A model generated the notes under the pieces. That model saw nothing but the letters and a program-made list of their open reading frames with translations. It did not search any database and was not told the origin of the DNA. Source: Methylotenera sp. (lineage in GTDB: Bacteria; Pseudomonadota; Gammaproteobacteria; Burkholderiales; Methylophilaceae). Taken from it: a DNA stretch of 17,303 nucleotides. Positions 1-7,084 of this stretch are shown one piece after another. A program made the position numbers and the translations under genes. The stretch covers positions 1-17,303 of the forward strand of contig SXVG01000065.1 in NCBI GenBank assembly GCA_005791685.1, read 5' to 3'. Each line of letters opens with the position of its first letter. Positions within the stretch are counted from its first letter, which is position 1.

Positions 1-352
1 GATGGATCTCATCGATAAACAACACGTCGTTGGGTTCTAAATTGGTCAGCAAGGCCGCCAAATCGCCGGCACGCTCCAACACCGGGCCGGAGGTTTGGCG
101 CATATTGACGCCCATTTCTTTGGCGATGATGTGCGCCAGAGTGGTTTTACCCAAACCGGGTGGGCCGAATAATAAGACATGATCGAGCGCCTCGCTACGG
201 CCACGCGCTGCGTTAATAAAAATCTCTAACTGGCTACGGGCTTTTTCTTGGCCCACGTATTCTTCTAATAGTTTGGGACGCAAGGCACGCTCTAAAGCCT
301 CCTCTTGGGGGCTTTCTGCATCGGGTGCTATCAGGCGATCGGTTTCTATCAT
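1..352 (-). CDS. ruvB: RuvB Holliday-junction branch-migration ATPase, N-terminal part (cut by window edge)
   Basis: RuvB is the hexameric AAA+ motor that works with RuvA to drive branch migration of Holliday junctions. Only the first 117 codons are in the window; the gene runs off the left edge. The translation begins MIETDRLI and contains RPKLLEEYVGQ, a Walker A motif (GPPGLGKTT), the TSGPVLE segment and a Walker B motif (DVLFIDEIH) close to the edge, all as in E. coli RuvB. The ATG at 350-352 was chosen because the product then aligns from its first residues with E. coli RuvB, although no strong ribosome binding site precedes it. It is the last visible gene of the minus-strand yebC-ruvC-ruvA-ruvB series, 57 bases after ruvA. 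Confidence 0.96.
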   Translation of the reverse strand, partial: MIETDRLIAPDAESPQEEALERALRPKLLEEYVGQEKARSQLEIFINAARGRSEALDHVLLFGPPGLGKTTLAHIIAKEMGVNMRQTSGPVLERAGDLAALLTNLEPNDVLFIDEIH

Positions 353-409
353 GGGTGGTATTTTTCCAAAACCATTAAATCGGTTAAGCTAAAACAAAAG
401 CATAAACGC

Positions 410-988
410 TTATTTTGACAAGGATTGTAAAGCTTGTTTAATGCCCGCTGCAACTGTGCTGTCGCTGGGCAATAATTTCACGGCAGCCAGCGCCTCACGC
501 TCATTGTACCCTAATGAAATAAGCGCATTGAGCACATCGCTGGCGGCTGACTTGGGCTGGTTGGCTTGCAAGGCGTTCAAGCCTGCCACGCTGAACTTAT
601 CTTTGAGTTCTAACAACAAGCGCTCGGCGGTTTTTTTGCCCACGCCAGGCACGCGCGTTAGCATGGCACTGTCTTGCATGGTCACCGCTTGCGCCAAGTC
701 GTCTATGGACAAGCCGCTCAATATGGACAAAGCCGATTTCGCCCCTATGCCGTTCACTTTCAACAATTGCCTAAAGGTCGCACGCTCCTGCTCGCTGCCA
801 AAACCGTACAACAATTGGGCGTCTTCACGCACCACAAAATGCGTCAAGATCACGATTTTTTCGCCCAGCGCCGGCAAATTATAAAAAGTGCTCATGGGCA
901 CTTCGCATTCATAACCCACACCGTGGCAATCAATCAAAACCAGTGGTGGTGTTTTTTCCAGCAGCGTGCCATTCAAACGACCTATCAT
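410..988 (-). CDS. ruvA: RuvA, Holliday-junction-binding subunit
   Basis: RuvA binds four-way junctions as a tetramer and loads RuvB rings. The 192-residue product has the usual length. It starts MIGRLNGTLLEK, an OB-fold domain, followed by two helix-hairpin-helix motifs (VNGIGAKSA near residues 78-87 and VPGVGKKTA near 113-121). A C-terminal RuvB-contacting domain ends in LGYNEREA and a short helix. The reading frame is open a further 42 codons upstream, but the start at 988 is supported by a GGAG six or so bases before the ATG and by the family N-terminus; the upstream part resembles no RuvA. It lies 52 bases downstream of ruvC on the same strand, so co-transcription with ruvC and ruvB is likely. 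Confidence 0.96.
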   Translation of the reverse strand: MIGRLNGTLLEKTPPLVLIDCHGVGYECEVPMSTFYNLPALGEKIVILTHFVVREDAQLLYGFGSEQERATFRQLLKVNGIGAKSALSILSGLSIDDLAQAVTMQDSAMLTRVPGVGKKTAERLLLELKDKFSVAGLNALQANQPKSAASDVLNALISLGYNEREALAAVKLLPSDSTVAAGIKQALQSLSK

Positions 989-1040
989 TGCCACTCCTTC
1001 ATCCCTAGCTAAAAACAACCCGCGGTCGGGCAAATCGCTA

Positions 1041-1604
1041 CTAGACCAAACGTCCGCCGCGCACCCTAAACCCCGCGGTGGCCAATTTACCCAAACCTTG
1101 ACCACCGTGCGCATGGCAAATCGCGCAAGCCAAGGCGTCGGCCGAATCGGGTTTGGGCGTGGCGGCTAAATTAAGCAAACGTTTTACCATGGCTTGCACC
1201 TGTTCTTTGTCGGCATGGCCGTTGCCCACCACCGCTTGCTTAACCTGCAAGGCGGTGTATTCGGCCACGCTTAAATTACGGATCACCGCGGCACTGATAG
1301 CCGCCCCGCGCGCCTGCCCCAACAACAAAGTGGATTGTGGATTCACATTCACAAAGACTTTTTCTATGGCGACTTGGCTGGGGTGGTAGCTGTCTATCAC
1401 TTCAAACAAACCATCCAATATGACTTTTAAGCGCGCCGGCAACTCTTCTCTATCGTCTTCACCGACCACTTTATTCTTTTTAGCACTGGCGGTTTTAATG
1501 GTGCCGCTGGCAATGTAACTTATTTTTTCACCGTCTTTTTCGATAAGACCAAAACCCGTCATGCGCAGGCCAGGATCAATGCCGAGTATAGTGATTTTGG
1601 CCAC
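1041..1604 (-). CDS. ruvC: RuvC crossover junction endodeoxyribonuclease
   Basis: RuvC is the dimeric, magnesium-dependent resolvase that nicks Holliday junctions symmetrically. The RNase H-like fold is recognisable from GIDPGLRMTG at the N-terminus. The four catalytic acids are present as Asp10, Glu81 (in AIEKVF), Asp153 and Asp156 (in PDSADALA). The LGQARG and QVKQAVVGNG segments are also conserved. The product has 187 residues against 173 in E. coli; about 12 extra, highly charged residues lie between the first Asp and the catalytic Glu, around residues 39-53. The start is a GTG at 1604 whose G is also the last base of the yebC stop codon (TAGTG), so translation is probably coupled to yebC. 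Confidence 0.95.
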   Translation of the reverse strand: MAKITILGIDPGLRMTGFGLIEKDGEKISYIASGTIKTASAKKNKVVGEDDREELPARLKVILDGLFEVIDSYHPSQVAIEKVFVNVNPQSTLLLGQARGAAISAAVIRNLSVAEYTALQVKQAVVGNGHADKEQVQAMVKRLLNLAATPKPDSADALACAICHAHGGQGLGKLATAGFRVRGGRLV

Positions 1605-2329
1605 TAGTCGTCGATTAAGGCGCTGGTGTAGACGTCTTGCACGTCGTCTAAATCGTCCAACGCGTCCAGTATTTTTTGCATTTTTAGCGCGTCATCGCCC
1701 GTCAATTCAATTTCATTCATGGGCTTCATGGTCACTTCTGCCATGACCGCTTTCAAACCGGCCGCTTCCATGGCCTCTTTGACCGCCATAAAATCATTAG
1801 GCGGCGTGATCACCTCTATGCTGCCATCGTCATCGCTGACCACGTCTTCGGCGCCGGCTTCCAAAGCCACTTCCATGACTTTATCCTCACTCGTGCCTGG
1901 CTCATACACCAAGCTGCCGCAATGCTTAAACATAAACGCCACCGAACCATCGGTGCCTAAATTGCCACCGAATTTAGTCAAGGCGTGGCGCACATCGGCC
2001 ACCGCACGCTGCTTGTTGTCGGTTAGGCAATCGATGATGATGGCCGCGCCATTGATGCCATAACCCTCGTAACGAATTTCTTCGTAGTTCACGCCTTCCA
2101 ATTCGCCCGTGCCTTTTTTAATGGCGCGCATGATGTTATCGGCTGGCATGTTTTCTTCTTTGGCCACCGCCACCGCCGCCCGCAAGCGTGGGTTCATGGT
2201 CACGTCGCCACCGCTCAAACGAGCCGAAACGGTAATCTCTTTAATAATCTTGGTGAAAATTTTACCGCGCTTGGCATCTTGACGGCCTTTGCGATGTTGA
2301 ATGTTTGCCCACTTACTGTGACCTGCCAT
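1604..2329 (-). CDS. yebC: YebC/TACO1-family protein (translation factor or transcriptional regulator)
   Basis: A 241-residue YebC-family protein, typical length, starting MAGHSKWANIQHRKGRQD, the family signature. Also conserved are the KGTGELEGVNYEEIRYEGYG and NLGTDGSVAFMF segments and the acidic C-terminus. YebC/TACO1 proteins have been described as DNA-binding regulators (including of ruv genes) and, more recently, as ribosome-associated factors that relieve stalling at proline stretches. The sequence alone does not decide between these roles. It heads the minus-strand ruv series and overlaps the ruvC start by one base, the usual association in proteobacteria. An AGG precedes the ATG at 2327-2329. 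Confidence 0.96.
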   Translation of the reverse strand: MAGHSKWANIQHRKGRQDAKRGKIFTKIIKEITVSARLSGGDVTMNPRLRAAVAVAKEENMPADNIMRAIKKGTGELEGVNYEEIRYEGYGINGAAIIIDCLTDNKQRAVADVRHALTKFGGNLGTDGSVAFMFKHCGSLVYEPGTSEDKVMEVALEAGAEDVVSDDDGSIEVITPPNDFMAVKEAMEAAGLKAVMAEVTMKPMNEIELTGDDALKMQKILDALDDLDDVQDVYTSALIDD

Positions 2330-2340
2330 TTGACCTACCC

Positions 2341-2369
2341 TTAAGACTTAAAAAATAGCGGCTATTTTA
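2341..2369 (-). promoter_or_regulatory. Candidate promoter/operator region of yebC-ruvCAB with two adjacent palindromes
   Basis: On the minus strand a TAAAAT -10-like box (2364-2369) lies 35 bases before yebC. The -35 is poor (about 3 of 6 matches at 17 bases). Two perfect interrupted palindromes sit side by side at the expected transcription start: AAAATAGC-N-GCTATTTT (2352-2368) and TTAAG-N-CTTAA (2341-2351). They could be operator sites. The first could also form a weak AT-rich hairpin ending the upstream permease transcript. No LexA-type CTGT-N8-ACAG box is present. Confidence 0.35.
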
Positions 2370-2391
2370 ACACAAGCCTGTGCTGCCCTCA

Positions 2392-3306
2392 TTATTCCTG
2401 CCCTTGCGCCGGATCGATTTGCGTGTGCTTGCGTATGCTAACAATGGAAATGGTAATCAAGGACAAGGCTATCAGCAGCATGCCGATTAATTCATAAAAA
2501 TCCGGCACTTCATCAAGCTGTATCCAAGCGGCGATGACGCCTATCACCGGCGCTAACATCGAGGCCATGCTGGCCACACCGGCTTGCAAGCGTTGCAAAG
2601 CATACAGCCACAAGACCCAAGCTAGGCAACCGCTTAACAGCACATTAAACAGCACGGCATAAATAAAGGTGGGCGTCCACGAGATGGCTGGCGCCGGTAC
2701 AATACAGGCAATGACAATAATCGGGATAGACCCTAACAACATGGGCCAAGCGGTTAGATTGAGCAAATCCAAATGCGGTGCGCGTCTATGCAGTTTTTTC
2801 GAAATAATCGCCGACACCGCCCAAGAAATCCCTGAGCACAAAGCTAAAAACATGCTAAAGCCATCGGCCTTGATGTGCAGCGGATCAAAAATTAACAGCA
2901 TGCCCAGCAAGGCAAACAGCACGGCCAGCCATTGCCAGCCTTGCACTTTTTCACCCAGCATAGGCCAAGCAAACAACAGCACCCAAAACGGCATGGTGTA
3001 GGTGAGTACCGCAGTCTTGCCGGCGCCGCCCTCAACCAAAGCCCAAATCAGCAAACCGGTAAAGCCCACCGTTTGCAACAAACCCAAAACCAACATGGTG
3101 GAAAAATGCGTCAAGGCCAAAGGACGTTTGGTCAGCGCAATCAAGGCAAACAAAATCAAGGCGCCAAAAAAGGTGCGTATGGCGGCAAACTGAAAAGGGC
3201 CGGCGTATTGCACGGCCACTTTCATCACCACCCAGTTATAGCCCCAAATCAAAGTGAGCACAAACAAGGCCAACAAGGCTTTAATAACGGTATTTTTATT
3301 CATCAT
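2392..3306 (-). CDS. EamA/DMT-superfamily permease
   Basis: A 304-residue inner-membrane protein of the drug/metabolite transporter superfamily. It consists of two tandem EamA repeats, each with about five hydrophobic segments: roughly residues 8-27, 38-58, 70-90, 96-114 and 121-140, then 150-168, 180-203, 211-232, 240-260 and 266-290. The WGYNWVVMK and FFGAL segments of the first repeat are typical. Members export amino acids, nucleotide-related compounds or other small solutes; no substrate can be assigned. There are two consecutive ATGs (3306 and 3303) and no clear ribosome binding site before either. It ends 62 bases before yebC on the same strand. Its start faces the CBS-domain gene across a 91-base divergent region. 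Confidence 0.88.
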   Translation of the reverse strand: MMNKNTVIKALLALFVLTLIWGYNWVVMKVAVQYAGPFQFAAIRTFFGALILFALIALTKRPLALTHFSTMLVLGLLQTVGFTGLLIWALVEGGAGKTAVLTYTMPFWVLLFAWPMLGEKVQGWQWLAVLFALLGMLLIFDPLHIKADGFSMFLALCSGISWAVSAIISKKLHRRAPHLDLLNLTAWPMLLGSIPIIVIACIVPAPAISWTPTFIYAVLFNVLLSGCLAWVLWLYALQRLQAGVASMASMLAPVIGVIAAWIQLDEVPDFYELIGMLLIALSLITISIVSIRKHTQIDPAQGQE

Positions 3307-3397
3307 AGCGTTTTTTAAATCATTTTTTTCAATTCAATTGTGTAACACGCATTATAAGGTGTATATTTTTAACTGGCGCTTTTGTGAGGAGATAATA
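3307..3397. promoter_or_regulatory. Divergent promoter region between permease and CBS-protein genes
   Basis: This AT-rich stretch serves two divergent genes. On the minus strand a perfect TATAAT (3351-3356) lies about 45 bases before the permease start, without a clear -35. On the plus strand TTGTGT (3338-3343), 18 bases, TATATT (3362-3367) is a possible promoter for the CBS gene. Small interrupted palindromes are CAATT-C-AATTG (3330-3340) and GTGT-A-ACAC (3340-3348). Assignments rest on motif inspection only. Confidence 0.35.
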
Positions 3398-3829
3398 ATG
3401 AAAACAATACAACAATTACTGGCCAATAAAGAACATAAAGGGGTGATTTCCATTGCGCCACAGCGTCCAGTGTTTGATGCGCTGGTGATTATGGCCGAGT
3501 ATCAAATCGGTGCCTTAATGGTGCTCGACGGCGACAAGCTGGTGGGGATTTTTTCTGAGCGTGACTACGCCCGAGAAGTGGTGCTAAAAGGCAAATCCTC
3601 TAAAACCACCGCCATTAGCGAAGTCATGACCGCCAATGTCATTTCTTCCAAATTAAGCGACACGGTAGAGCAAGCCATGACCGTCATGACAGAAAAACGC
3701 ATACGTCACTTACCGGTGGTGGACAATGCCAAAGTGGTCGGCATGCTCTCTATCGGCGATTTAGTCAAAGAGACCATAGACTACCAACGCCGTTTAATCC
3801 AGCAGTTAGAAAGCTACATTACCGGCTAA
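3398..3829 (+). CDS. Tandem CBS-domain protein
   Basis: A 143-residue stand-alone protein made of two CBS domains (about residues 8-62 and 73-128), forming one Bateman module that normally binds adenosine nucleotides. The first domain ends GALMVLDGDKLVGIFSERDYAR and the second contains VMTEKRIRHLPVVDNAKVVGMLSIGDLVK, both canonical. The C-terminus is a short charged helix. Such small CBS-pair proteins are common in betaproteobacteria and are thought to sense energy charge; their partners are usually unknown. The start at 3398 is fixed by a strong GAGGAG six bases upstream. The frame is open further upstream but that part is AT-rich intergenic sequence. It stands alone on the plus strand and ends at a strong terminator. 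Confidence 0.93.
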   Translation: MKTIQQLLANKEHKGVISIAPQRPVFDALVIMAEYQIGALMVLDGDKLVGIFSERDYAREVVLKGKSSKTTAISEVMTANVISSKLSDTVEQAMTVMTEKRIRHLPVVDNAKVVGMLSIGDLVKETIDYQRRLIQQLESYITG

Positions 3830-3847
3830 GCCAGCTAAGCGCCCAAC

Positions 3848-3881
3848 ATCCTGACAAACATGGCGTTTGTCAGGATTTTTT
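3848..3881 (+). terminator. Intrinsic terminator of the CBS-protein gene
   Basis: A perfect 12-bp stem (ATCCTGACAAAC at 3848-3859 with its complement at 3865-3876), a five-base loop, and a run of six T (3876-3881), 18 bases after the CBS stop codon. The T-run reaches into the last codon of the convergent trhP gene. There is no T-run in the minus direction, so it should act mainly on the plus-strand transcript. Confidence 0.92.
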
Positions 3882-5226
3882 ATAGGTACTTGGCCACCAT
3901 GGCATTGTTTAGATTTTGCGCGGCTACCGGTAAGCGCACAAAATAACCACTGCCGGCGGCTTGCTGTACGGGCTCGCCATTTTTGTTGTACAGGTTCTCC
4001 ACCAGCAGGTCTTGGTTGCCGCTAGGGTGGATGATTTGCAAGCGGTCGCCCACGGAAAATTTATTGCGCGCTTCTATGTCAGCCATGCCTGTTGTGGCAT
4101 CGTAAGCCAGCACATCGCCCACATACAAACTGCGATTGGATATGGAATAGCCTTGCTTGTAGTTTTGATGCTCGGCGGTGTGATGGCGCTGATAAAAGCC
4201 ATCGGTGTAACCACGGTTGGCTAAGTTTTCCAATTCGCCCAATAAATTCCAATCGAAAGGCCTACCCGCCACCGCATCGTCGATGGCGACTCGGTAATTT
4301 TGGCAGGTGCGCGCCACGTAATAACGTGACTTGGTGCGGCCTTCAATTTTTAAGGAATCCACGCCCATTTTCACCAAACGCTCCACGTGCTCGATGGCAC
4401 GCAAATCTTTGCTGTTCATGATGTAGGTTCCGTGCTCGTCTTCCAAGATAGGCAGCAATTCACCGGGCCGGCCTTTTTCTTCTATCAGGTAAACCTTATC
4501 GGCCAAGGGATGGCGTGGCAAACTACCGCAACCCGAGAGGCTGGACTTTTCCATTTCCGCTTGAAAATCGAATTCGTTTAAGCGTATGACGCCGGCCGCG
4601 TCTTCCGCGGCATCATGCACCTTGTAATCCCAGCGGCAAGAGTTGGTGCAAGTGCCTTGGTTGGGGTCACGCTGATTAAAATAGCCGGACAGCAGGCAGA
4701 GGCCTGAATAGGCGATGCACAAGGCGCCGTGCACGAACACCTCCAATTCCATGTCTGGGCAGAGTTGGCGTATTTCTTCAATTTCATCCAAAGACAATTC
4801 GCGCGATAAAATCACCCGGGTTAGGCCCAAGCTTTGCCAGAATTTCACCGTGGCAAAATTAACCGTGTTGGCTTGCACAGATAAATGCACCGGCATGTCT
4901 GGCCATTTTTCACGCACCATCATGATCAAGCCAGGATCCGACATGATCAAGGCATCTGGATTCATAGCGATCACCGGTTGCATATCCGCCATATAGGTTT
5001 TTACTTTGGCGTTATGCGGGGAAATGTTGCTGGCGACAAAAAACTTTTTGCCGCGCGCGTGCGCTTCTTTAATGCCTAAGTCTAAATTAGCCATGGTGAA
5101 ATCGTTGTTACGCGCGCGCAAACTGTAACGCGGTTGACCGGCATAAATCGCATCGGCACCGTAGTCAAAAGCCGTGCGCATGCGATCCAAATCGCCAGCC
5201 GGGGCGAGTAATTCAGGTAATTTCAT
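3880..5226 (-). CDS. trhP: TrhP/YegQ, U32-family tRNA hydroxylation protein
   Basis: A 448-residue U32 'peptidase family' protein closely matching E. coli YegQ (about 453 residues), now known as TrhP. TrhP is required for prephenate-dependent hydroxylation of uridine 34 in certain tRNAs. Diagnostic segments are PELLAPAGDLDRMR, ADAIYAGQPRYSLRARNN, MSDPGLIMMVRE, HLSVQAN and VILSRELSLDEIEEI. Four cysteines, Cys170, Cys177, Cys193 and Cys197, lie in the HGALC/SGLCLLSGY/GTCTNSCRW region; in this family such cysteines are thought to hold an iron-sulfur cluster. EDEHGTYIMNSKDL and SLKIEGRTKS follow. The frame is open 33 codons further upstream into yjbQ, but the ATG at 5226 matches the family start and has GGTGA nearby. 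It begins one base after the yjbQ stop. Confidence 0.94.
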   Translation of the reverse strand: MKLPELLAPAGDLDRMRTAFDYGADAIYAGQPRYSLRARNNDFTMANLDLGIKEAHARGKKFFVASNISPHNAKVKTYMADMQPVIAMNPDALIMSDPGLIMMVREKWPDMPVHLSVQANTVNFATVKFWQSLGLTRVILSRELSLDEIEEIRQLCPDMELEVFVHGALCIAYSGLCLLSGYFNQRDPNQGTCTNSCRWDYKVHDAAEDAAGVIRLNEFDFQAEMEKSSLSGCGSLPRHPLADKVYLIEEKGRPGELLPILEDEHGTYIMNSKDLRAIEHVERLVKMGVDSLKIEGRTKSRYYVARTCQNYRVAIDDAVAGRPFDWNLLGELENLANRGYTDGFYQRHHTAEHQNYKQGYSISNRSLYVGDVLAYDATTGMADIEARNKFSVGDRLQIIHPSGNQDLLVENLYNKNGEPVQQAAGSGYFVRLPVAAQNLNNAMVAKYL

Positions 5227-5227
5227 C

Positions 5228-5647
5228 TTATTCACCAATAATTTTAACCAGCACGCGTTTCTTGCGCCTGCCATCAAACTCGCCGTAAAAAATTTGTTCC
5301 CAAGGGCCAAAATCCAAGCGCCCATCGGTAATCGCCACCACCACTTCGCGGCCCATTAATTGGCGTTTCATGTGCGCATCGGCATTGTCTTCGCCGGTAT
5401 CGTTATGCCTATAGCCACTGACCGGCTCGTGCGGTGCTAACTTTTCTAACCACTGCGTGTAATCGTGATGCAAGCCGCGCTCGTCGTCGTTAATGAAGAC
5501 GCTGGCGGTGATGTGCATGGCATTAATCAACACTAGGCCTTCACGCACGCCGCTCTCACGCAAACACTCGTTTACTTGTTCGGTAATGCGAATCAAGGCG
5601 ACACGGGTGGGCGGATTAAACCACAGTTCTTTACGGTAACTTTTCAT
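5228..5647 (-). CDS. YjbQ (UPF0047) family protein
   Basis: A 139-residue YjbQ/UPF0047 protein of normal length. It has the family's metal-site histidines: His45 in NAMHITASV, His60/His61 in RGLHHDY, His81 in GYRHNDTGEDN and His92 in ADAHMKRQLMG. The conserved DGRLDFGPWEQIFYGEFDG segment and KRVLVKIIGE end are also present. E. coli YjbQ shows weak thiamine-phosphate-synthase activity in complementation, but the physiological function is not settled. GAGGAG seven bases before 5647 fixes the start; the in-frame ATG at 5662 lies right at that Shine-Dalgarno. The gene is coupled to trhP with a one-base gap, so the two are almost certainly co-translated. Confidence 0.92.
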   Translation of the reverse strand: MKSYRKELWFNPPTRVALIRITEQVNECLRESGVREGLVLINAMHITASVFINDDERGLHHDYTQWLEKLAPHEPVSGYRHNDTGEDNADAHMKRQLMGREVVVAITDGRLDFGPWEQIFYGEFDGRRKKRVLVKIIGE

Positions 5648-5716
5648 ACTGCGACTCCTCATGCAAAAACTAAATATAGTCTTCTATTTTATCATCACCG
5701 CCTGACTAAGCACCCA

Positions 5717-5743
5717 TAAAAAAGGCCCCCAACACGGAGGCCT
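5717..5743 (-). terminator. Intrinsic terminator of the SoxYZ-like gene
   Basis: Read on the minus strand this is AGGCC-T-CC, a short loop, GG-GGCC and then a run of six T (stem arms 5739-5743 and 5723-5727, extended by GG/CC pairs across a bulged base). It lies 21 bases after the SoxYZ-like stop codon and before yjbQ. It should therefore isolate the SoxYZ-like gene from yjbQ-trhP. Confidence 0.85.
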
Positions 5744-5763
5744 GAATGTAAGCTTAGGCTAAA

Positions 5764-6561
5764 TCAAGGCTGCACGTCCAGCTGCTGGCTAAAGCTTTTG
5801 CCTTCGTTGTCGTTGGCCGCCACGTCTAATTTACCCATGGCGGTGGGCACAAAATTAAATTTAAAGTACGGGTCTTCCGAGGTCCCGACACCGACGTCTA
5901 TGCCCAATAGTGGCTTGCCGTTATAGATGAACGCCACTTTGTTGATGTAAAAAGCCGGCACAAAACCTTGCGAAACGAGCTCACGTTGCAAGCCGGTGCG
6001 CATGGGGTGCTTGATATTAAAGGTGATGGCCGTCGGGCTGTTAAGCGTTACGGGTTGATCGACTTTAAATTTGATCTTGCCCGCACTGGCACGTATGCTG
6101 GCTTCATCGCCGTCCACCGTGCCGCCACAACCACCGGCAGCGCGGATTTCGCGTGAGGCCAAGTACAATTTACCGTCAGGGGTTTCACCGACTAAACGGA
6201 CAAAAGCATCGGTTTCAAAACGGATGCGGGTGGCCAATTGAAAATCACCCAAGGCCGGGCTTAAATGGTAGGTGGCGGTCAAGGGGATGGGGTTGGCGTC
6301 AACAAAGGCGTAGAGCTTGCTAATCACCACGCCCTTAGCGGCGGCATTGTCTACGCTAAAGGTCACCGGCACTTGTGCGCCGCTCTCGGCTCGGCGTGGT
6401 GCGTCGATTTTAATAAAATCCACCTCTTGCATGTCGCGCTTAGCAAAAAAGGCTTCTTTCATGATGGGCCACAATTTTGTATCGGGTTCAGCACGCAGCG
6501 GCGCGGCCAGCCATAACGACATCAACAACACTGTTTTTAACAATAAGCTTAATGGTTTCAT
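5764..6561 (-). CDS. Fused SoxYZ-like carrier protein (quinoprotein dehydrogenase-associated type), exported
   Basis: A 265-residue exported protein joining a SoxY-like and a SoxZ-like domain. Residues 1-24 form a Sec signal peptide (KPLSLLLK, hydrophobic core, cleavage after PLRA). Residues 25-140 resemble SoxY and end with the swinging-arm motif GGCGG, carrying Cys145. Residues 155-265 resemble SoxZ, with IKHPMRTGLQRE near 184-194 and AFIYNGKPLL near 210-219. In SoxYZ that cysteine carries covalently bound sulfur intermediates. Fused versions form a separate family, usually next to quinoprotein dehydrogenases, whose cargo is not known to me. No sox gene or PQQ dehydrogenase is in this window. 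The start at 6561 gives the signal peptide directly and has GGAG nine bases upstream. Confidence 0.88.
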   Translation of the reverse strand: MKPLSLLLKTVLLMSLWLAAPLRAEPDTKLWPIMKEAFFAKRDMQEVDFIKIDAPRRAESGAQVPVTFSVDNAAAKGVVISKLYAFVDANPIPLTATYHLSPALGDFQLATRIRFETDAFVRLVGETPDGKLYLASREIRAAGGCGGTVDGDEASIRASAGKIKFKVDQPVTLNSPTAITFNIKHPMRTGLQRELVSQGFVPAFYINKVAFIYNGKPLLGIDVGVGTSEDPYFKFNFVPTAMGKLDVAANDNEGKSFSQQLDVQP

Positions 6562-6672
6562 TTTAGTTGGCTCCAAAATTACGCCCTGATACAAAAGGCA
6601 GGTATTTTACGGTTTGATACGTGCGTTACGACTAGCCTAGCCATGGAAAATTCAACTCAAAGGATAGCACCA

Positions 6673-7056
6673 CTAATCCATGTGGAAAAATAACTCCACG
6701 CCATTGCCCACCGGGTCTTTAAAGTTAATTTGCTTAACCTGCAACGCTGGCAAATCACGCACCGTGTAATCGACTTTGCACGCATGAAGGTGCGCTTCCA
6801 TGGCCGGCATATCGGTGCAGGTAAAAGAAACATGGTCTAGGCTGGTCAAAACGTTGGTGAGTACCGCCTCGTCACCGCGGTACTCGGCCAGATGCAAGAC
6901 AGCCTTATCGCCTAGGTATAACCAAAAGCCGCGGCTGCTAAAGCCCTCACGCGGCCCCACTTTCAAGCCCAGCACGTCGCAATAAAAATCTTTTAATTGC
7001 AGCATCGTCGGGTAAGGCGTGCGTAAATTAAAGTGATTGATTGCGGTGACCGGCAT
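6673..7056 (-). CDS. VOC/glyoxalase-fold metalloprotein
   Basis: A 127-residue vicinal-oxygen-chelate fold protein with the two beta-alpha-beta-beta-beta modules of glyoxalase/dioxygenase proteins. The four metal-ligand positions are visible as His8 (INHFNLR), Glu58 (LHLAEY), His75 (LDHVSFTC) and Glu121 (NGVELFF), compatible with a divalent metal site. The substrate cannot be told from sequence; glyoxalase I, fosfomycin-type or other lyase and dioxygenase roles are possible. It follows aspS by 28 bases on the same strand and is likely transcribed with it. The frame is open upstream into aspS, but the ATG at 7056 gives the canonical N-terminus. No strong ribosome binding site precedes it. Confidence 0.85.
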   Translation of the reverse strand: MPVTAINHFNLRTPYPTMLQLKDFYCDVLGLKVGPREGFSSRGFWLYLGDKAVLHLAEYRGDEAVLTNVLTSLDHVSFTCTDMPAMEAHLHACKVDYTVRDLPALQVKQINFKDPVGNGVELFFHMD

Positions 7057-7084
7057 GCTGCTGTCTAGGTGAGTTAAGTCTGAC

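Noticed and set aside
441..884. A 147-codon plus-strand open frame opposite ruvA
   Set aside because: It lies wholly antisense to a clear ruvA, has no ribosome binding site, and its translation has no recognisable family features; it is a shadow frame.
2932..3318. A 128-codon plus-strand open frame opposite the EamA permease
   Set aside because: Its Gln/His/Lys-rich translation is what antisense of a hydrophobic membrane-protein gene gives; no ribosome binding site.
6648..6682. Hairpin at the VOC stop codon as a terminator
   Set aside because: The stem is six base pairs with a bulge and is followed by only three T; too weak to call.
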